From positions 1-64,000 of the forward strand of contig NZ_BOOR01000038.1 in assembly GCF_016863335.1 (NCBI RefSeq): a stretch of 64,000 nucleotides of DNA, read 5' to 3'. Positions 1 to 8,734 of this stretch are shown in pieces (the first letter of the stretch is position 1; each line of letters starts with the position of its first letter). A model generated the notes under the pieces. The model worked only from the letters and a program-made list of their open reading frames with translations. It was not told where the DNA came from and made no database searches. Made by a program: the position numbers and the translations under genes. The DNA is from Planotetraspora thailandica. GTDB taxonomy: Bacteria; Actinomycetota; Actinomycetes; Streptosporangiales; Streptosporangiaceae.

Positions 1-641
1 ATGCAGATCGCGCTGACTTGGCCTTCGGCCAGGCTGCCGTCGGCGAACCGCGACCGCACCACCGGCAGACGCGCCAACTGGGTCCCGAGCATCACCACAT
101 GGGAGGCCGAACCCGCGCCGGCGCCGCACCCGCTGCGCAACCATGCCTGGGTGCTGGTGTGCCCGTGTCCCCGCGCTTCCCCGGTGCGATGTACCCGATC
201 CACCCGCGCCGCAACAGCCGACACCAACCGGTCACGGGCATACATCAGTTCCTGCGCCTCAGCCAAACACGCAGACGCCACCTCAGGCGGCTCAGCCAAG
301 GCCAGCGCGGACGCGGCCTCCACCAGCACCGCCACCAATCCAGCAGTCGACTCCGCTGGCGTCGGCGCCCCGCCTTCTGCCTCGCTGTCCCCGTCGGCGG
401 GCGGCTCGCCACAGCCCACCGAGGCAAGCCGTCCGGTGGCCTCGGACGACGCAGAAGACGCGGATGCGTTCTCCGCGCGCGTGGCCTCCCACCACGCTTT
501 GATCCCGGACGCGGAGCTCAACGCAGAACTGCCGTCCGACGACCACGCCCGGGCCTGCTCCCGTACCTCCGCCCACCACTCGGCACCACCGATCGGCTCA
601 CGAGACCCGGGAGACGGACGCTTTCCATGCCGATCGGCCAC
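1..641 (-). CDS. DUF222/HNH-endonuclease-like protein (13E12 repeat family), 3' end outside window
   Basis: The reverse strand is open from a TGA at 690-692 to the left edge. A GTG at 641 preceded by a GGGGGGAGG ribosome site gives the most likely start. About 213 residues are visible. The first ~125 are Ala/Glu/Ser-rich and low in complexity. A conserved stretch follows: EAQELMYARDRLVSAVAARV, then DRVHRTGEARGHGHTSTQAW and a segment ending in LAEGQVSAI. This is the N-terminal part of the DUF222 domain of actinobacterial 13E12-type proteins, which often carry a C-terminal HNH nuclease domain; that part would lie outside the window. These proteins are multicopy and their role is poorly defined. 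The plus-strand reading frames here have no recognisable content and are shadows of this gene. Confidence 0.8.
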   Translation of the reverse strand, partial: MADRHGKRPSPGSREPIGGAEWWAEVREQARAWSSDGSSALSSASGIKAWWEATRAENASASSASSEATGRLASVGCGEPPADGDSEAEGGAPTPAESTAGLVAVLVEAASALALAEPPEVASACLAEAQELMYARDRLVSAVAARVDRVHRTGEARGHGHTSTQAWLRSGCGAGAGSASHVVMLGTQLARLPVVRSRFADGSLAEGQVSAIC

Positions 642-743
642 GCCGCCTCCCCCCAAAGAGCCCCGGATCGAAACTGTGTCTGAATACTCTCACGCACAGT
701 GACGACTCGACTACGGATAATCGAACAGAATTTCTATCCGTTG

Positions 744-761
744 TGGCTCCAGGGCGAGCCA
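744..761. terminator. Weak hairpin after the sugar-permease gene
   Basis: TGGCTC and GAGCCA form a 6-bp stem around a 6-nt loop, about 50 bp beyond the stop codon of the leftward permease operon and outside the DUF222 gene. It could end the transporter transcript. The stem is short and there is no U tract, so this is tentative. Confidence 0.25.
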
Positions 762-810
762 TAGGCGGCATATTGCGAGACCATCTCCCTGCAGGGGGAC
801 GCCTGTACGG

Positions 811-1662
811 TCAGCCCTTGTCGGAGCCCTCGTTGGCCCCCCGTACGAAGTAGCGCTGGAACACGACGAAGATGACGGCCACGGGAATCGTCGCCAGCAC
901 GGCCGCGCCGAGCTTGAGCGGATACTGCGTTCCCTTTCCGAGCGAGCCGCTGACCAGGTCGGCGAGGCCGCGGGGCAGCGTGAACAGGTGGGGGTTCTGC
1001 ACCGCCACGAGCGTGTGCGGGAACTCGTTCCAGGTGCCCTGGAAGGAGATCACGGTCAGCGTGATGAGCGCAGGCCGGGCCATCGGCAGGACAACCGACC
1101 AGAATGTACGGAATGTCCCGGCGCCGTCGATGCGGGCTGCCTCTTCCACGCTGACCGGGATCGACTCGAAGAACTGCTTCATGATGAACACCCCCGCCGC
1201 GTCCGCTATCACGGGCAGGATCAGCGCGGTGTAGCTGTCGTATATCCCGAGCTGGTTGAGCACGAGGAATTTCGGGATGAACAGCACGACTCCTGGTACG
1301 GCCAGCACCGCGATGATCGCGGAGAACAGCGCCCTGCGTCCCCGGAACCGCAGCCGGGCCAAGGCGTAGCCCGCCATGGAGTCGAGGAGGAGCCGGCCGG
1401 CCGTGACGATGACGGTGACCAGCAGCGAGTTGCCCAGCCACAACGGCATGTCGGTGTCGGCGAAGGCCCGCGCGTAACCGGCGAACGACAGCGGATCGGG
1501 AATCGGGGACAGCGGGTTGGCCGCGGCGCCCGCCTCGGTCTTCAGCGAGTTGCCGATCTGGATGACGAACGGATAGAGGAAGACGAGCGCGAAGAAGACC
1601 AGGATGCAGTACCCCGCGAAGGTGGACGCCAGCGACCGCGGGTCCTTCTTGTTGCCGGCCAT
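811..1662 (-). CDS. Carbohydrate ABC transporter permease, MalG type
   Basis: Inner-membrane permease of about 283 aa for a family 1 carbohydrate uptake transporter. It has six hydrophobic segments, beginning near residue 20 (ILVFFALVFLYPFVIQIGNS). The cytoplasmic EAA loop reads EEAARIDGAGTFRTFWSVVL, the segment that contacts the ATPase. I chose the ATG at 1662 because GGAGG sits 7 nt upstream; a longer GTG form would overlap the upstream gene. Its start lies just after the stop of the other permease gene, so the two are translationally linked. No ATPase gene is present. In many actinomycetes such transporters borrow a shared MsiK-type ATPase, which I infer here. The substrate is probably an alpha-glucan oligosaccharide, judged from the neighbours. 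Confidence 0.9.
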   Translation of the reverse strand: MAGNKKDPRSLASTFAGYCILVFFALVFLYPFVIQIGNSLKTEAGAAANPLSPIPDPLSFAGYARAFADTDMPLWLGNSLLVTVIVTAGRLLLDSMAGYALARLRFRGRRALFSAIIAVLAVPGVVLFIPKFLVLNQLGIYDSYTALILPVIADAAGVFIMKQFFESIPVSVEEAARIDGAGTFRTFWSVVLPMARPALITLTVISFQGTWNEFPHTLVAVQNPHLFTLPRGLADLVSGSLGKGTQYPLKLGAAVLATIPVAVIFVVFQRYFVRGANEGSDKG

Positions 1663-1663
1663 G

Positions 1664-2731
1664 TCATGACCTCCGCTCACGCATGACCCACCGCTGAATC
1701 AGGGTCATCACCACGATGATCGAGAAGAGCACGAACGAGATCGCCGTGCCCGAGCCGTAGTCGAAACTGCGGAACGCCGTCCGGTACGACAGGTAGGCCG
1801 GGGTGAGGGTGGTCTTCGCCGGATCGCCCTGGCTCATCACGTAGATCTGGTCGAACACCTGCCACGTCGAGATCAGCCCGAGCGTCAGCACGAGGAACAG
1901 GGTCGGTTTGAGCAGCGGCAGTGTCACGTGGCGGAAGCGCTGCCACCGGCCCGCCCCGTCGAGCATGCTCGCCTCCTCCAAGGTGACCGGGATGTCCTGA
2001 AGAGCGGCCAGGAACATCAGCATGAACGTGCCGGAGGTCGTCCAGACGACCAGCATGATGATCGTCGTCATGGCGACGCTCGGGCCGGACAACCAGTCCC
2101 ACCAGGACAGGCCGAACGGTCCCCCGGAGGTGAGGGCCGCCGGGGGAGAGCCGGGGTCGACGAGCCCGAGCGCCCCGAGGAGCAGGTGCAGAGTGCCCCG
2201 CGAGTCGGAGAACCACTGGGGCCCGTCGATCCCGAAGAGGCCGAGCAGGTTGGTCACCGCGCCGGAGTTGGCGAAGATGAACAGGAAGACCACGCTGATG
2301 GCCACCGAGCTGGTGACGGACGGGAAGAAGAACGCCGCGCGAAAGAAGCTCTTGCCTTTGAGCAGCCTGCTGTTGACGATCATGGCGAGCCCGAGTGCCA
2401 GGACCGTCTGCGTCGGCACGACGATCGCCACGTAGTAGATGTTGTTGCGGATGCTCGTCATGAAGTCCTGCCGGGCCAGGCCCTCCTGGGTGAACAGGCG
2501 GGTGTAGTTGTCCGCCCCCACGAACGGCACACCGGCCTGGAACGGGCTGCCCTGCCCGTTCCAGGAGGTGAGGCTCACCCAGAGAGCCATCAAGATCGGC
2601 AGCAGCATGAACAGGCCGAGGATGATCACGACGGGTGCCACGAACAACCAGCCCGCGACGTTCTCTCTGGTGACCGCTGAGACGCGGTGCCGCAATCGGC
2701 CGCGGCCCGCCGCAGTCGTCGTGCCCGCCAC
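1664..2731 (-). CDS. Carbohydrate ABC transporter permease, MalF type
   Basis: Partner permease of 355 aa with an N-terminal cytoplasmic tail, a first membrane helix near residues 30-50 (WLFVAPVVIILGLFMLLPIL), further helices and an EAA loop reading EEASMLDGAGRWQRFRHVTL. A periplasmic insertion of roughly 60 residues between helices 3 and 4 makes it longer than the MalG partner, as is usual for MalF-type subunits. The GTG start follows a GGAGG site. It is transcribed with the binding-protein gene upstream (27 bp gap) and the MalG-type gene downstream (1 bp gap). Confidence 0.9.
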   Translation of the reverse strand: MAGTTTAAGRGRLRHRVSAVTRENVAGWLFVAPVVIILGLFMLLPILMALWVSLTSWNGQGSPFQAGVPFVGADNYTRLFTQEGLARQDFMTSIRNNIYYVAIVVPTQTVLALGLAMIVNSRLLKGKSFFRAAFFFPSVTSSVAISVVFLFIFANSGAVTNLLGLFGIDGPQWFSDSRGTLHLLLGALGLVDPGSPPAALTSGGPFGLSWWDWLSGPSVAMTTIIMLVVWTTSGTFMLMFLAALQDIPVTLEEASMLDGAGRWQRFRHVTLPLLKPTLFLVLTLGLISTWQVFDQIYVMSQGDPAKTTLTPAYLSYRTAFRSFDYGSGTAISFVLFSIIVVMTLIQRWVMRERRS

Positions 2732-2758
2732 GTCGGCCTCCTTCCCTCTGGGATGCGG

Positions 2759-4039
2759 CTAGTTACCGAGCGCGGTCTGGGTGTTCTTCTGCACCCGTTC
2801 GAGAAGCGCCTTGGGCGTGGTCGAGGTGAGCTGCTGGATGCCGCTGTCGAAGTCGGCCAGCACGCTGTCCATCTTCGGAGCGTTGACCGGGCCCTGGGCG
2901 TAGTCGGCGCCGTTCACGAAGGGCGCGTCGCCGGGGAACGCCGTGACGTAGGCGTCCTTGGCCGACTGGCGCGACGGCATGACGCCGAACGCGCGCGCGA
3001 AGGTCAACTGCTGGTCGGCCGTGGTCATCGCCTCGACGAAGCTGATCGCCTGCTGCTTGTACTTGCTCTTGGCGGAGATGCCCCAGCAGGTGGTGAACGA
3101 CAACGTGCCCTTGCCCTTCGGGCCTGCGGGCAGCTCGTGCACCGTGTACTTCACGTCGGGGAAGTCGGCCTGGAGCGCGCCCTTGATCCAGTTGCCCTCG
3201 ACGGTCATCGCCACCTTGCCCTTGCCGAAGGCCTCGCCGGCCCAGCCCGCGTCGAGCTGCTTGGGATATTCGGCGAGCTTGTCCTTCAGCAGCGACTGCA
3301 CGTAGTCGAGCGCCTGGACGTTCTCCGGGCTGTCGGCGGTGGCCTGCTTGCCGTCCGGGCTGGTGATCCAGCCGCCCGCCTGGACCATGAACGCGCCGAC
3401 CCGGTCGCGGGTGTCGCCGATGGCGAGGGGCGTGACGCCCGCATCCTTGATCTTCTTGCTCACCGCGGTCAGCTGGTCCCAGGTCGTCGGCACGTCGGAG
3501 TCCGACAGCCCGGCCTTGGACCACAGGTCCTGGTTGATCACCAGCGCCAGCGTGGAGAAGTCCTTCGGTGCGCAGTAGAACGTGCCGTTGTAGGTGAACG
3601 TGGTGCGCAGGCTCGGGTAGAAGTCGGCGGAGTTGGAGATCTTGTCGCCGTACGGCTCCAGCGCGCCGACGCTCGCGTAGTCGGCGAAGCGGGAGGCGTC
3701 CACGTAGAACACGTCTGGAGGGTTGCCCCCGGCGAAGGCCTGACCGAGCTGCTGGGAGAGGTCCTGCGCGGGCGTCACCGTCGCAGTGGCGCCGTTCGCC
3801 GAGGCCCACTTGGCCGCGGCGTCCTTGACGGCCGCGGTCTCGGCGTCGCCGGAGGAGCCGATGAGGATCTGCAGCTTGGCGGGCCCGCTGCTCTGCTGGG
3901 CCTGCTGGGCGCCCTGGTCGTCGAACCCGCTCCCGCAGGCCGCGGCCGACAGGACCACGGCGCACGCGGCGGCGCCGAGGGCCGCCTTTTTGAGGTTCCT
4001 TTTCGTGGTGCTGTTCCTGGAGACGCTGCTGTGCTTCAT
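2759..4039 (-). CDS. Extracellular sugar-binding lipoprotein of ABC transporter
   Basis: Family 1 solute-binding protein of 426 aa. The first ~35 residues form a basic, then hydrophobic signal peptide ending in a lipobox (LSAAACGS), so the mature protein should be anchored by a lipidated Cys near residue 35. The remainder has the bilobed ligand-binding pattern, including PPDVFYVDASRFADY and the later VEGNWIKGALQADF, typical of maltose/oligosaccharide binders. An AGGAAAG site precedes the ATG. It is the first gene of the transporter operon, 46 bp downstream of the LacI-type gene, and all are probably under the LacI operator at 5134. The exact sugar is unknown. Confidence 0.9.
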   Translation of the reverse strand: MKHSSVSRNSTTKRNLKKAALGAAACAVVLSAAACGSGFDDQGAQQAQQSSGPAKLQILIGSSGDAETAAVKDAAAKWASANGATATVTPAQDLSQQLGQAFAGGNPPDVFYVDASRFADYASVGALEPYGDKISNSADFYPSLRTTFTYNGTFYCAPKDFSTLALVINQDLWSKAGLSDSDVPTTWDQLTAVSKKIKDAGVTPLAIGDTRDRVGAFMVQAGGWITSPDGKQATADSPENVQALDYVQSLLKDKLAEYPKQLDAGWAGEAFGKGKVAMTVEGNWIKGALQADFPDVKYTVHELPAGPKGKGTLSFTTCWGISAKSKYKQQAISFVEAMTTADQQLTFARAFGVMPSRQSAKDAYVTAFPGDAPFVNGADYAQGPVNAPKMDSVLADFDSGIQQLTSTTPKALLERVQKNTQTALGN

Positions 4040-4085
4040 CGCACTTTCCTGATCTATCTCGGGGGTGTGGACGGTCGCTGATGAA

Positions 4086-5114
4086 TCACGCCGACTGCCT
4101 GACGACCAGCGAGGGTTCGAGCAGCACCGGGGCCTGCGACGTCTGGGTGCCGTCCAGGGCGCGCGCGAGCAGCGAGACGCAGCTCGCCGCGGCCTCCTTG
4201 AGCGGCTGGCTGAGGCTGGTCAGCCCCACCGCCTTGGCCACTGGCGTGTCGTCGAACCCGATCACCGCGATGGGCAGGTCGGGACGGGTGTCGACGCGCC
4301 AGGCGAGCCCGGGGGAGCGGGCGGCGTGGAGCCCCCCCACCGCGAGCGAGTCGCTGACGCAGACGAGTGCGGTGACTCCGGGGTCGGAGTCGATGAGATC
4401 GCGGGCTGCGGCCTCGCCGTCGGCGACGGCGTCGCTCGTGGCCCGGCTCAGCCCTGAGGGGTCGATTCCGGCCTCCGCGAGCGTACGGGCCCAGCCTTCG
4501 CGGCGGTCGTCGCCGACGCCGGAGCCGGTCGGCCAGCCGAGGAATCCGATGCGGCTGTGCCCGGCGTCCAGCAGGTGGCGGGTCGCCGCGGCGGTTCCCG
4601 CGGCTCCGTCGACGTCGACCCAGGGATGGCGCGCCTCGGACTCCTCTCCCCACGGCCGGCCGAAGGTGACGAACGGCACGCCCTTGCCGAGCAGCCACGA
4701 GGCGCGGGGGTCCTGGTGGTGGGTGCCGGTCAGCACGAAGCCGTCCGGTTCGTACGCCCCGAGCAGGTCCTCGAAGGTGGCGATCTCCGTACGGTCGTCG
4801 TCGGCCGTGTAGAGCAGGACGCGGTAGCCCGAGCGGGCGGCGGAGTCGGTCAGCCCGTGCAGGAAGCGGTCGAGCACCGAGCCGTTGATGCCGTCGCGGT
4901 CGGGGTCGATCCGGATGGCGATCAGGCGCGACCGGCCGGTCCGCATCTGCCGGGCGGCCTGGTTCACGCGGTAGCCGAGCTCGCCGACGACGTCGAGGAC
5001 GCGCCGCCTGGTCTCCTCGCGGACGACGTCTGGCGTGTTCAGCACGTTGGACACCGTCTGCCGGGAGACGCCCGCCACTCGGGCGACGTCGGCGATCGTG
5101 ACCTTGTCGGCCAT
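4086..5114 (-). CDS. LacI-family transcriptional regulator of the sugar module
   Basis: DNA-binding repressor of about 342 aa. The N-terminal helix-turn-helix reads VTIADVARVAGVSRQTVSNV, followed by the hinge and a periplasmic-binding-protein-like effector domain. The C-terminal part has VIGFDDTPVAKAVGLTSLSQ, the usual dimer and ligand region. I prefer the ATG at 5114 (preceded by GGAAAGG) to the in-frame TTG one codon earlier. It is divergent from the debranching-like gene and lies upstream of the transporter genes in the same direction. A perfect palindrome 20 bp upstream of its start suits autoregulation and control of both directions. The inducer is likely the transported sugar or a derivative (inference). 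Confidence 0.92.
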   Translation of the reverse strand: MADKVTIADVARVAGVSRQTVSNVLNTPDVVREETRRRVLDVVGELGYRVNQAARQMRTGRSRLIAIRIDPDRDGINGSVLDRFLHGLTDSAARSGYRVLLYTADDDRTEIATFEDLLGAYEPDGFVLTGTHHQDPRASWLLGKGVPFVTFGRPWGEESEARHPWVDVDGAAGTAAATRHLLDAGHSRIGFLGWPTGSGVGDDRREGWARTLAEAGIDPSGLSRATSDAVADGEAAARDLIDSDPGVTALVCVSDSLAVGGLHAARSPGLAWRVDTRPDLPIAVIGFDDTPVAKAVGLTSLSQPLKEAAASCVSLLARALDGTQTSQAPVLLEPSLVVRQSA

Positions 5115-5133
5115 CAACGAGCCTTTCCGTCGG

Positions 5134-5147
5134 TTTGAACGTTCAAA
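5134..5147. promoter_or_regulatory. LacI-type operator, primary site
   Basis: TTTGAACGTTCAAA is a perfect 14-bp palindrome with the central CG typical of LacI/GalR operators. It lies 20 bp upstream of the LacI-family start in the region between divergent genes. Confidence 0.75.
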
Positions 5148-5163
5148 GAGAAGTAAGGCATGA

Positions 5164-5177
5164 TTGGATCGTTCAAG
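5164..5177. promoter_or_regulatory. LacI-type operator, imperfect second site
   Basis: TTGGATCGTTCAAG matches the perfect operator at 11 of 14 positions, including an intact CGTTCAA half. Its centre is 30 bp from that of the first site, about three helical turns, which would suit cooperative or looped binding. Confidence 0.4.
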
Positions 5178-5271
5178 TTAAGGAAGTGTTTCGCAATGTG
5201 CACCTCCCGCGGCGTTCTGTCAAGGTCAAGCTTCAAATCAGGAGGCTCCCCCGTGCTCGTGTCCCCCGCCC

Positions 5272-7410
5272 ATGACGACCTCTGAGAGCGCGCGGGGCGC
5301 CGCGCCCCGCCCTTCCGAGACTTCCCACCGCCTCCAACCGCTTCTTCATGACCTCGTCAGCACCGTCATGGCGCCGACCAGCGCGCTCAGCGGAGCCGAC
5401 GGGCAGATCCGCGCCGCCGGCGTGCAGGGGCTCTTCCACGCCGACAGCCGGGCGCTGTCCCAGGCGCGGCTGCTGGTCGACGATGCGGAGCCCGAGGCGA
5501 TCGGGCACGCCCACGCGGGGCCGGGCCGCACCCGCTTCGTGTCGCTGGCCCGCGGCCTCGGCGACCGCGTCCCCGACCCGACCGTGCGGATCGACCGCGT
5601 GCGCGAGATCGGCCCGTACGGCATGGCCGAAAGTGTGGAGATCGCCTCCACCGCCTCCATGACCGTGCACACGACGGTGACCATCGAGCTCGGCTGCGAT
5701 TTCGCGCCGATCGAGGTGGTCAAGTCGGGCGGCGCCGCCGAGCCGGCCGCCGCGCAGGCCGGGGCGGACGGCGAGCTGCGCTGGAGCGCGGGAGCCGTCC
5801 AGGTGGTCGTGACGGGAAAGGAGGCCCAGGCGGAGGCGGGCTCCCCAGGGGGCGGCGTCTCACGGCTGCGGTGGGAGGTCACGCTGGAGCCCCGCAGCAG
5901 CGTGACGCTGCGCTGGCGGGCCGAGGTCGACGATCGCGCCGCGGTCGTGGTGGCCCCCACCGGCGAGGCCGAGTGGAGCATGGCCGAGGTCACGGCCGAC
6001 GACCGGAGGCTCACCCGGCTGCTGCGCCAGTCGCTCGACGACCTGCGGTCGCTGCGCCTCGCCGAGGCCGGAGCCCCCGGCGACACGTTCCTCGGCGCGG
6101 GCGTGCCGTGGTTCCTGACTCTTTTCGGCCGCGACAGCCTGTGGGCGGCCAGGATGCTGCTCCCCCTCGGCACCGGGCTGGCCGCGGGCACTCTGCGGGT
6201 TCTGGCCCGCCGCCAGGGCGTACGGCTCGATCCGGGCTCGGGGGAGGCCCCCGGAAAGATCATGCATGAGCTGCGGCGGCACGAGTTCGCCGTCGAGGGC
6301 AACGGCCTGCTGCTGCCCGCCGCCTACTACGGAACCATCGACGCCACCCCGCTGTGGATCAGCCTGCTCCACGACGCGTGGCGGTGGGGCATGCCGGACG
6401 GGGAGGTCGCGGCGCTGCTGCCCAACCTGGAGGCCGCTCTCGGCTGGCTCGGCGACCACGCGGACGCCGACCGCGACGGTTTCATCGAATACATCGACAC
6501 CAGCGCCCGCGGGCTCGCCAACCAGGGGTGGAAGGATTCCGGCGACGCCGTGCGCTTTCACGACGGCACCCGCGCCGCGCCGCCTATCGCCCTGGCCGAG
6601 GTCCAGGGCTACGCCTACCGGGCGGCCCTCGACGCGGCGGCGCTGCTGGGGGCGTTCGGCAGGCCGGGCGCCGCACGCTGGCACGATTACGCCGGGGCCA
6701 TGGCCGAGCGGTTCCGTGCCCGCTTCTGGGTGGACGGGCCGCACGGCCGCTTCCCCGCCCTCGCGCTCGACCGGGACAAACGTCCGGTCGACTCCCTCAC
6801 GAGCAACATCGGTCACCTGCTCGGCACCGGGCTGCTGTCGGCCGGGGAATCGGCCGCCGTCGCCGGCCTGCTCGCCTCACCCGCGATGGCCGCCGGATTC
6901 GGCCTGCGCACGATGTCGTCGGAGGACGGCGGATTCAGCCCGCTGTCCTATCACTGCGGGTCCATCTGGCCGCACGACACCGCGATCGTGATCGCCGGGC
7001 TGGCCAGGGAGGGTTTCGGCGCCCAGGCGGCCACGCTGGCCGAGGGGCTGCTGGCGGCGGGGGAGGCGTTCCAGTACCGGCTGCCCGAGTTGTTCTCGGG
7101 AGACGCCCAGAGTGTGGTGGGCAGGGCCATGCCGTACCCCGCCGCGTGCCGTCCGCAGGCGTGGTCGGCGGCGGCCGCGGTCGCGATCGCCCACGCGGCG
7201 GTCGGCTTCCATCCCGACGTGCCCGGGGGGCGCGTGGTGGTCCGGCCCCTTGAGGGCGCGCCGCTCGGCGCCGTCTCCATGCGGGGGTTGCGGGTCGCCG
7301 GGTCCGAGGTCACCGCGTCCGTCGACGCCCACGGCCGATCGGAGGTCATCGGCCTGCCCGAGGGCATGGTCGTGGACAAGCCGGTGGCGGCCGGCCATAC
7401 CGGCCGGTGA
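5272..7410 (+). CDS. Glycogen debranching-like / amylo-alpha-1,6-glucosidase family protein
   Basis: A 712-aa cytoplasmic glycosidase-like protein. Residues ~25-220 resemble the N-terminal beta-sandwich of bacterial debranching enzymes, including GVQGLFHADSRALSQARLLV. Residues ~240-690 form an (alpha/alpha)6 barrel with FLTLFGRDSLWAARMLLPLG, NQGWKDSGDAVRFHDG, SNIGHLLGTG and FSPLSYHCGSIWPHDTAIV. The conserved acids in the RDS, WKDSGD and WPHD segments are the likely active site. Proteins of this family act on alpha-1,6 branch points or related glucosides. It is divergent from the LacI/ABC module, so the imported sugar is probably its substrate or precursor. The ATG at 5272 has no close ribosome site; a strong AGGAGG sits 25 nt upstream in front of a different GTG. 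Confidence 0.85.
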   Translation: MTTSESARGAAPRPSETSHRLQPLLHDLVSTVMAPTSALSGADGQIRAAGVQGLFHADSRALSQARLLVDDAEPEAIGHAHAGPGRTRFVSLARGLGDRVPDPTVRIDRVREIGPYGMAESVEIASTASMTVHTTVTIELGCDFAPIEVVKSGGAAEPAAAQAGADGELRWSAGAVQVVVTGKEAQAEAGSPGGGVSRLRWEVTLEPRSSVTLRWRAEVDDRAAVVVAPTGEAEWSMAEVTADDRRLTRLLRQSLDDLRSLRLAEAGAPGDTFLGAGVPWFLTLFGRDSLWAARMLLPLGTGLAAGTLRVLARRQGVRLDPGSGEAPGKIMHELRRHEFAVEGNGLLLPAAYYGTIDATPLWISLLHDAWRWGMPDGEVAALLPNLEAALGWLGDHADADRDGFIEYIDTSARGLANQGWKDSGDAVRFHDGTRAAPPIALAEVQGYAYRAALDAAALLGAFGRPGAARWHDYAGAMAERFRARFWVDGPHGRFPALALDRDKRPVDSLTSNIGHLLGTGLLSAGESAAVAGLLASPAMAAGFGLRTMSSEDGGFSPLSYHCGSIWPHDTAIVIAGLAREGFGAQAATLAEGLLAAGEAFQYRLPELFSGDAQSVVGRAMPYPAACRPQAWSAAAAVAIAHAAVGFHPDVPGGRVVVRPLEGAPLGAVSMRGLRVAGSEVTASVDAHGRSEVIGLPEGMVVDKPVAAGHTGR

Positions 7411-7480
7411 ATTCGGTGCTTGTCCGGCCTGAAATCCGGTGAGAACGTCAGGAGTGGCCTTTCTTGAAAGGAATCCTGAC

Positions 7481-8656
7481 ATGACCGAACTCCGGCAGTT
7501 GCCGTTCGACCGCGCCGACGCGCTGGGGATCTCACCGGCCTTCGGCGAACTGCGCGCCGAGGAGCCCGTCGCCAGGGTTCTGACCCGGACGGGCGATCAG
7601 GCGTGGCTGGTCACCGGCTACGACGAGATCCGGCAGGTGTTCGCCGACGAGCGGTTCGGCCGGTCGCATCCCACGCCGGAGTCGGCTCCCCGGCTGTCCA
7701 AGAGCGTCATGCTCGGCGGGCCGGTCGGCGACTACGCCGGCGAGCGGCACCTGCACCAGGGCATGCGCCGGCTGCTCGCGCCCGCGTTCTCGGCCCGCAG
7801 GATGCGGAACCTGGGAGACCGGGTGCGCGTGCTCGTCGCCGGCCTCATGGACGACATGGAGAAGGCGGGCCCTCCGGCCGATCTGCACGAGGCGCTGTCG
7901 GTTCCGCTGCCCATGCAGGTGATCTGCGAGCTGCTCGGCGTGCCGTACGAGGACAGGGACATGTTCCGGGCGCTGGCCGACACGATGTCCGACCTCGAGG
8001 ACGAGGAGAGCGCGGCGGCGGCCCAGGCGGAGATGCGGGCCTACACCTACGCGATCGTCGAGGCCAAGCGGGCGAACCCGGAAGAGGACGTCTATTCGGA
8101 CCTCGCCGCGGCGGACCTGCCCGAGGACGAGATCGCCAGGATGGCCGCGGGCCTGTTGTTCGCCGGCCACGAGACGACCGTGAACCAGATCGATTTCGGG
8201 GTGTTGCTCTTCATGCGCAATCCCGAGCAGCGCGACGCGCTCATGCGCGACCCGTCGCTGGTCCCCGCGGCCGTCGAGGAGATCATGCGGGTGGCCGCGC
8301 CCAGCGAGCACGGGGTGCTGCGTTACGCGCGTGAGGACATCGCGGTCGGCGGCGTGACCATCCGGGCCGGCGACGCCGTGATGCTCGCGACGATGGCCGC
8401 CAACCGGGACGAGCGGGTCTACCCGGATCCGGAGCGGTTCGACATCGGCCGCGAGGCCGCCGAGCCCCATGTCGGCTTCGGCTACGCCATCCACTACTGC
8501 CTGGGCGCGAGCCTGGCCAGGGTCGAGTTGCAGGCGGTCTTCGGGTCGATCTTCCAGCGCTTCCCCGGGCTGCGCCTCGCCGTGCCGTACGAGGAGCTGA
8601 AGCCGCGCGCCGACCGCCTGACCGGCGGCCTGCCCGGGCTGCCCGTCGCCTGGTAG
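7481..8656 (+). CDS. Cytochrome P450
   Basis: A soluble 391-aa bacterial P450. The I-helix motif reads LLFAGHETTVNQ, the K-helix ExxR is EEIMR, and the haem-binding loop reads GFGYAIHYCLGASLAR, with Cys as the axial ligand. The residues before that Cys (YAIHY) depart from the usual GxGxHxC. The ATG at 7481 follows GAAAGGA; longer upstream readings are not supported. No ferredoxin or ferredoxin reductase gene is adjacent, so electrons must come from partners elsewhere. The next gene is an FAD monooxygenase, which hints at a small tailoring or catabolic set, but the substrate cannot be told from sequence. Confidence 0.93.
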   Translation: MTELRQLPFDRADALGISPAFGELRAEEPVARVLTRTGDQAWLVTGYDEIRQVFADERFGRSHPTPESAPRLSKSVMLGGPVGDYAGERHLHQGMRRLLAPAFSARRMRNLGDRVRVLVAGLMDDMEKAGPPADLHEALSVPLPMQVICELLGVPYEDRDMFRALADTMSDLEDEESAAAAQAEMRAYTYAIVEAKRANPEEDVYSDLAAADLPEDEIARMAAGLLFAGHETTVNQIDFGVLLFMRNPEQRDALMRDPSLVPAAVEEIMRVAAPSEHGVLRYAREDIAVGGVTIRAGDAVMLATMAANRDERVYPDPERFDIGREAAEPHVGFGYAIHYCLGASLARVELQAVFGSIFQRFPGLRLAVPYEELKPRADRLTGGLPGLPVAW

Positions 8657-8734
8657 ACGGCCGTCAGCGTGCGGTGATCCGGCCGTGCGCCCGCCGTACG
8701 CCCGCGGTCAGGGCGCCCCGGCAGGCTCACGGCC

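Noticed and set aside
1-702. Plus-strand 233-aa, 221-aa and 119-aa open frames
   Set aside because: Their translations are Arg/Pro/Ala-rich without domains and lie antisense to the DUF222-type gene.
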